A stretch of DNA of 64,000 bases, from positions 8,446 to 72,445 of the forward strand of contig JBAXSI010000013.1 in the NCBI GenBank assembly GCA_037130755.1, written 5' to 3'. A program made the translations under genes and the position numbers. Below, piece after piece: positions 61,476 to 64,000 of this stretch (its first letter is position 1; every line of letters begins with the position of its first letter). A model generated the notes under the pieces. The model was not told where the DNA came from. It saw only the letters and a list, made by a program, of their open reading frames with translations, and searched no databases. Source of the DNA: UBA10649 sp037130755. GTDB lineage: Bacteria; Actinomycetota; Actinomycetes; S36-B12.

Positions 61476-63953
61476 TCAGGCGCGGATCCTTGAGTTGTCG
61501 GGGTCGTACATCGGGCGCAGCGAGGCCACTGCGGGGTGCCGCTCCCCGGCGATGTCGACCTGCCAGTCGCCGGACGTGACGAAGTCGGCCGTCACCCCAT
61601 CGCCGCACTCGACCATCGCGAGCCCGACGGCTCCGCCCAGGGTGTGGCCGTAACTGGCCGCCCGGACGTAGCCGACCGCTGTCCCGTCGCGAAGCACGAT
61701 CTCGGCGTGGTGCATGAGCGGCTCCGGGTCAAGGACCCGCACCTGCACCAGCCGCCGCGTCAGCGGCCCCTCGGCCTTCTTGGCAAGCACCGCGTCGCGG
61801 CCGATGAATCCGCCGGGCTTGTCGAGCGCGACGGCGAAGCCCAGCCCGGCCTCCAGGACGGAGTCGGTGTTGTCGATGTCGTGTCCGTAGTCGCGATACC
61901 CCTTCTCCATGCGCAGGCTCGCGAGCGCCTTGAGCCCGGTGTGCCGCACGTCCACGGCGCGGCCAGCCTCGACCAGTTGCTCGTACACGTGCATGGCCTG
62001 GTCCGACGGGACGAACAGCTCATAGCCGAGCTCACCCAGGTAGGTGATGCGCACGCACAACGCCCGCGCGAAGCCGATGTCGATACTGCGGGCGGCCCGG
62101 AACGGGAAGGCCTCGTTGGAGAGATCGACCGATGTCAGCGACTGCAGGAGCTCCCGCGAGCGCGGTCCCTGCACGTTGATCTGCGCGAGGCCCGACGTCA
62201 CATCGGTCACGAAGGCATGGGCATCGCCGATGTGCCTGCGCAACCACGCGTGGACATGTCCCTGGGCGTTGTCGGAAGCCACGACCATGAACTCGACCTC
62301 GTCGAGCTTGGTCACGGTGAGGTCGGCCTCGAGCGTGCCGCCTTCGTTGAGCCACTGCGTGTAGGTGATGAACCCGGGTTCACCATCGACCGCATTCGCG
62401 GAAATCAAGTCCAGCACCCGTCCTGCATCGCGCCCCTGCACGAGGAACTTCGACATGAATGACATGTCCATCAGGCCGACGCCCTCGCGCACGGCCCGGT
62501 GCTCGGACTCCCACTTCGGGAACCAGCTCTGCCGACCCCAAGACAGCTCGCCGACGGTCGCCTCGACGCCGGGGCCGGCGTACCAGTCCGCACCCTCCCA
62601 GCCGCTGACGTCACGGAAGTACGCCCCCTGCTCGGCAAGCCGGTCGTGGATGGGCGAGCGCTTCACACCGCGCGCGGTCTGCATCGACCTTCCGGGGAAG
62701 TGCGTCTGGTAGACCATGCCGAGCGTCTCCACTGTGCGCTCGGCCCGGTAGCGCGGATTGAGCTGGTACGGCTGGAAACGGTCGATGTTGAACCCTGTGA
62801 TGTCCATGTCGGGCCGGCCGTCGACCAGCCAGTTCGCCATCAGGCGGCCCAGCCCGCCGCCGTGGATGATGCCGACGGAGTTCATGCCGGCCGCCACGAA
62901 GTAGTTGCGCAGGTTCGGGGCCTCGCCGACCACCGGGGCAAGGTCGGGGGTGAACGACTCGGGGCCACAGAAGAACTTGCGGATGCCGGCCTCCAGCGTG
63001 ACGGGCACCCGATCCATCGCGCGCTCGAGGTAGGGGCCCATGCGGTCCCAGTCCGGCGGGATCTCTCCGAACGAGAAGTCCGGCGGGATCCCGTCGACAT
63101 GCCACGGAGCGCAGACCGGCTCGAACAGCCCGATCATCAGGCCGCTGCCCTCCTCGCGGTAGTACCCGTGCCGGGAGGGGTCCTCGAAGACCGGCCACTC
63201 AGGATCGACGCCCTCGATCGGCTCGGTGATCAGGTAGTAGTGCTCGGCCGCCTGCAGCGGGATCACGACGCCGGACTTCTCGCCCAGCTCGCGTGCCCAC
63301 ATGCCGGTGCAGTTGACGACGAATTCGCACTCGATATCGCCCTCGGCCGTCGCCACCCCCGTCACGCGATCGCCTGCGGTCAGGACACCCGTGGCGGCCA
63401 CGCCCTCGAGGATCGTCACGCCCTTCATCCGTGCGCCCTTGGCAAGTGACATCGTCACGTCGACGGGATTCACCCGGCCGTCCTGCGGCACATAGAAGCC
63501 GGCCAGGAGGTCGTCGGTCTTCGCGATCGGGAACCGCTCGGCGATCTCCGCCGGCGTGATTTCGATGACGTCCAGTCCGACCTGGCGGTTGAACGCCGCC
63601 ACGCGGCGGTATTCCTCCAGCCGGCCCTCGTCGGCGGCAGCCTCAATGAAGCCGACACGCTTGAAGCCGGTCGACAGTCCGGTCTCCTCCTCCAGCCGGG
63701 CGTACAGCTCGCGGGAGTACATCCGCATCGACATCGACGTCTCCGACAACGACCCGAAGCACGTCATCAGGCCGGCCGCGTGCCAGGTGGTGCCGGACGT
63801 CAGCCGGTCACGCTCGAGCAGGACGACGTCGGACCAGCCCCGGTGGCCGAGGTGGTAGGCGATGGACGTCCCGATCACCCCACCACCGATGATGACCACG
63901 CGCGCCCGAGCAGGCAGCGATCGGGCGGACGGGGTTCCGGGCGCATCAGCCAT
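61476..63953 (-). CDS. Dimethylglycine/sarcosine dehydrogenase-like flavoprotein with GcvT domains
   Basis: 825 residues. The N-terminal FAD oxidase domain (about 18-390) has VVIIGGGVIGTSIAYHLG and SGTTWHAAGL, with the His for covalent flavin. A middle FAO-type domain (about 390-440) and a GcvT-type tetrahydrofolate domain (about 445-825, with NVQGPRSRELL, LGYELFVPSD and GHDIDNTDSVLEAGLG) follow. This is the DMGDH/SARDH plan, in which a methyl group of a methylated amine is oxidised and passed to tetrahydrofolate. ATG start near the right edge. The exact substrate (dimethylglycine, sarcosine or another N-methyl amine) is not resolved. Confidence 0.92.
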   Translation of the reverse strand: MADAPGTPSARSLPARARVVIIGGGVIGTSIAYHLGHRGWSDVVLLERDRLTSGTTWHAAGLMTCFGSLSETSMSMRMYSRELYARLEEETGLSTGFKRVGFIEAAADEGRLEEYRRVAAFNRQVGLDVIEITPAEIAERFPIAKTDDLLAGFYVPQDGRVNPVDVTMSLAKGARMKGVTILEGVAATGVLTAGDRVTGVATAEGDIECEFVVNCTGMWARELGEKSGVVIPLQAAEHYYLITEPIEGVDPEWPVFEDPSRHGYYREEGSGLMIGLFEPVCAPWHVDGIPPDFSFGEIPPDWDRMGPYLERAMDRVPVTLEAGIRKFFCGPESFTPDLAPVVGEAPNLRNYFVAAGMNSVGIIHGGGLGRLMANWLVDGRPDMDITGFNIDRFQPYQLNPRYRAERTVETLGMVYQTHFPGRSMQTARGVKRSPIHDRLAEQGAYFRDVSGWEGADWYAGPGVEATVGELSWGRQSWFPKWESEHRAVREGVGLMDMSFMSKFLVQGRDAGRVLDLISANAVDGEPGFITYTQWLNEGGTLEADLTVTKLDEVEFMVVASDNAQGHVHAWLRRHIGDAHAFVTDVTSGLAQINVQGPRSRELLQSLTSVDLSNEAFPFRAARSIDIGFARALCVRITYLGELGYELFVPSDQAMHVYEQLVEAGRAVDVRHTGLKALASLRMEKGYRDYGHDIDNTDSVLEAGLGFAVALDKPGGFIGRDAVLAKKAEGPLTRRLVQVRVLDPEPLMHHAEIVLRDGTAVGYVRAASYGHTLGGAVGLAMVECGDGVTADFVTSGDWQVDIAGERHPAVASLRPMYDPDNSRIRA

Positions 63954-64000
63954 GCTCCGACCCTATTCGCCGACTGCAGCGGCACGCGTCGCAACCCAGC

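Overview
The window is high-GC DNA, densely packed with genes, from an actinobacterium of the class Actinomycetia. The main reasons are a DtxR/IdeR regulator that matches the mycobacterial protein at its metal-site positions, the actinobacterial families DUF3027, DUF2530, DUF2771 and the XPB-type helicase pair, a long cold-shock protein with a C-terminal tail, many GTG starts, and repeated TANNNT boxes placed 6-9 nt before start codons that lack a Shine-Dalgarno site (leaderless transcripts). I saw no rRNA, tRNA, CRISPR array, insertion sequence or prophage. The genus cannot be named from the sequence. Both window edges cut into or lie close to genes; the first gene is incomplete.

Layout. (1) 1-5.7 kb: lipid genes, namely an MMPL transporter, a DHCR24-like flavoprotein and a cyclopropane-synthase-family methyltransferase. 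This resembles the tmsA/tmsB (bfaA/bfaB) pair for 10-methyl fatty acids. (2) 5.8-21.6 kb: a complete cytoplasmic group 2a (Huc/HupSL-type) [NiFe]-hydrogenase locus: DUF1641 protein, hypA, hypB, small and large subunit, maturation protease, two small unknown proteins, TPR, NifU-like and NHL proteins, a PAS-GGDEF-EAL protein, then hypF, hypC, hypD, hypE. It would allow uptake of H2, possibly at atmospheric level. (3) 21.6-38.5 kb: mostly core actinobacterial genes (ideR, photolyase, a ParA-like ATPase with a small partner, pdxH, citrate synthase, serC, two MFS transporters, a purine permease, DUF proteins, cold-shock protein, helicase-associated protein).

(4) 38.5-46.1 kb: an HNH/DUF222 nuclease-like gene with a perfect actinobacterial SOS (LexA) box over its start; a three-gene set (enolase-superfamily racemase, GNAT acyltransferase, M20 deacylase) that matches the known D- to L-amino-acid conversion pathway; an XPB helicase; and a ClC channel. 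(5) 46.1-59.1 kb: a galactoside island. A minus-strand block encodes a GH36 alpha-galactosidase, a DeoR repressor, a sugar-binding lipoprotein, two unusual permeases and a glycerol-3-phosphate dehydrogenase. A divergent plus-strand operon encodes a GH42 beta-galactosidase, galT and galK. Alpha-Gal, beta-Gal and glycerol-3-phosphate enzymes together fit uptake of galactosylglycerols, such as the head groups of plant and algal galactolipids; this is an inference. (6) 59.1-64 kb: an AraC regulator, a phytanoyl-CoA-dioxygenase-family protein, an unknown protein and a dimethylglycine/sarcosine-dehydrogenase-like flavoprotein.

Non-coding structure includes three long perfect hairpins (after the hydrogenase large subunit, after the purine permease, and between the sugar-binding protein and its permeases), one family of dispersed palindromes present in two copies, and three convergent gene pairs whose stop codons share one CTAG.
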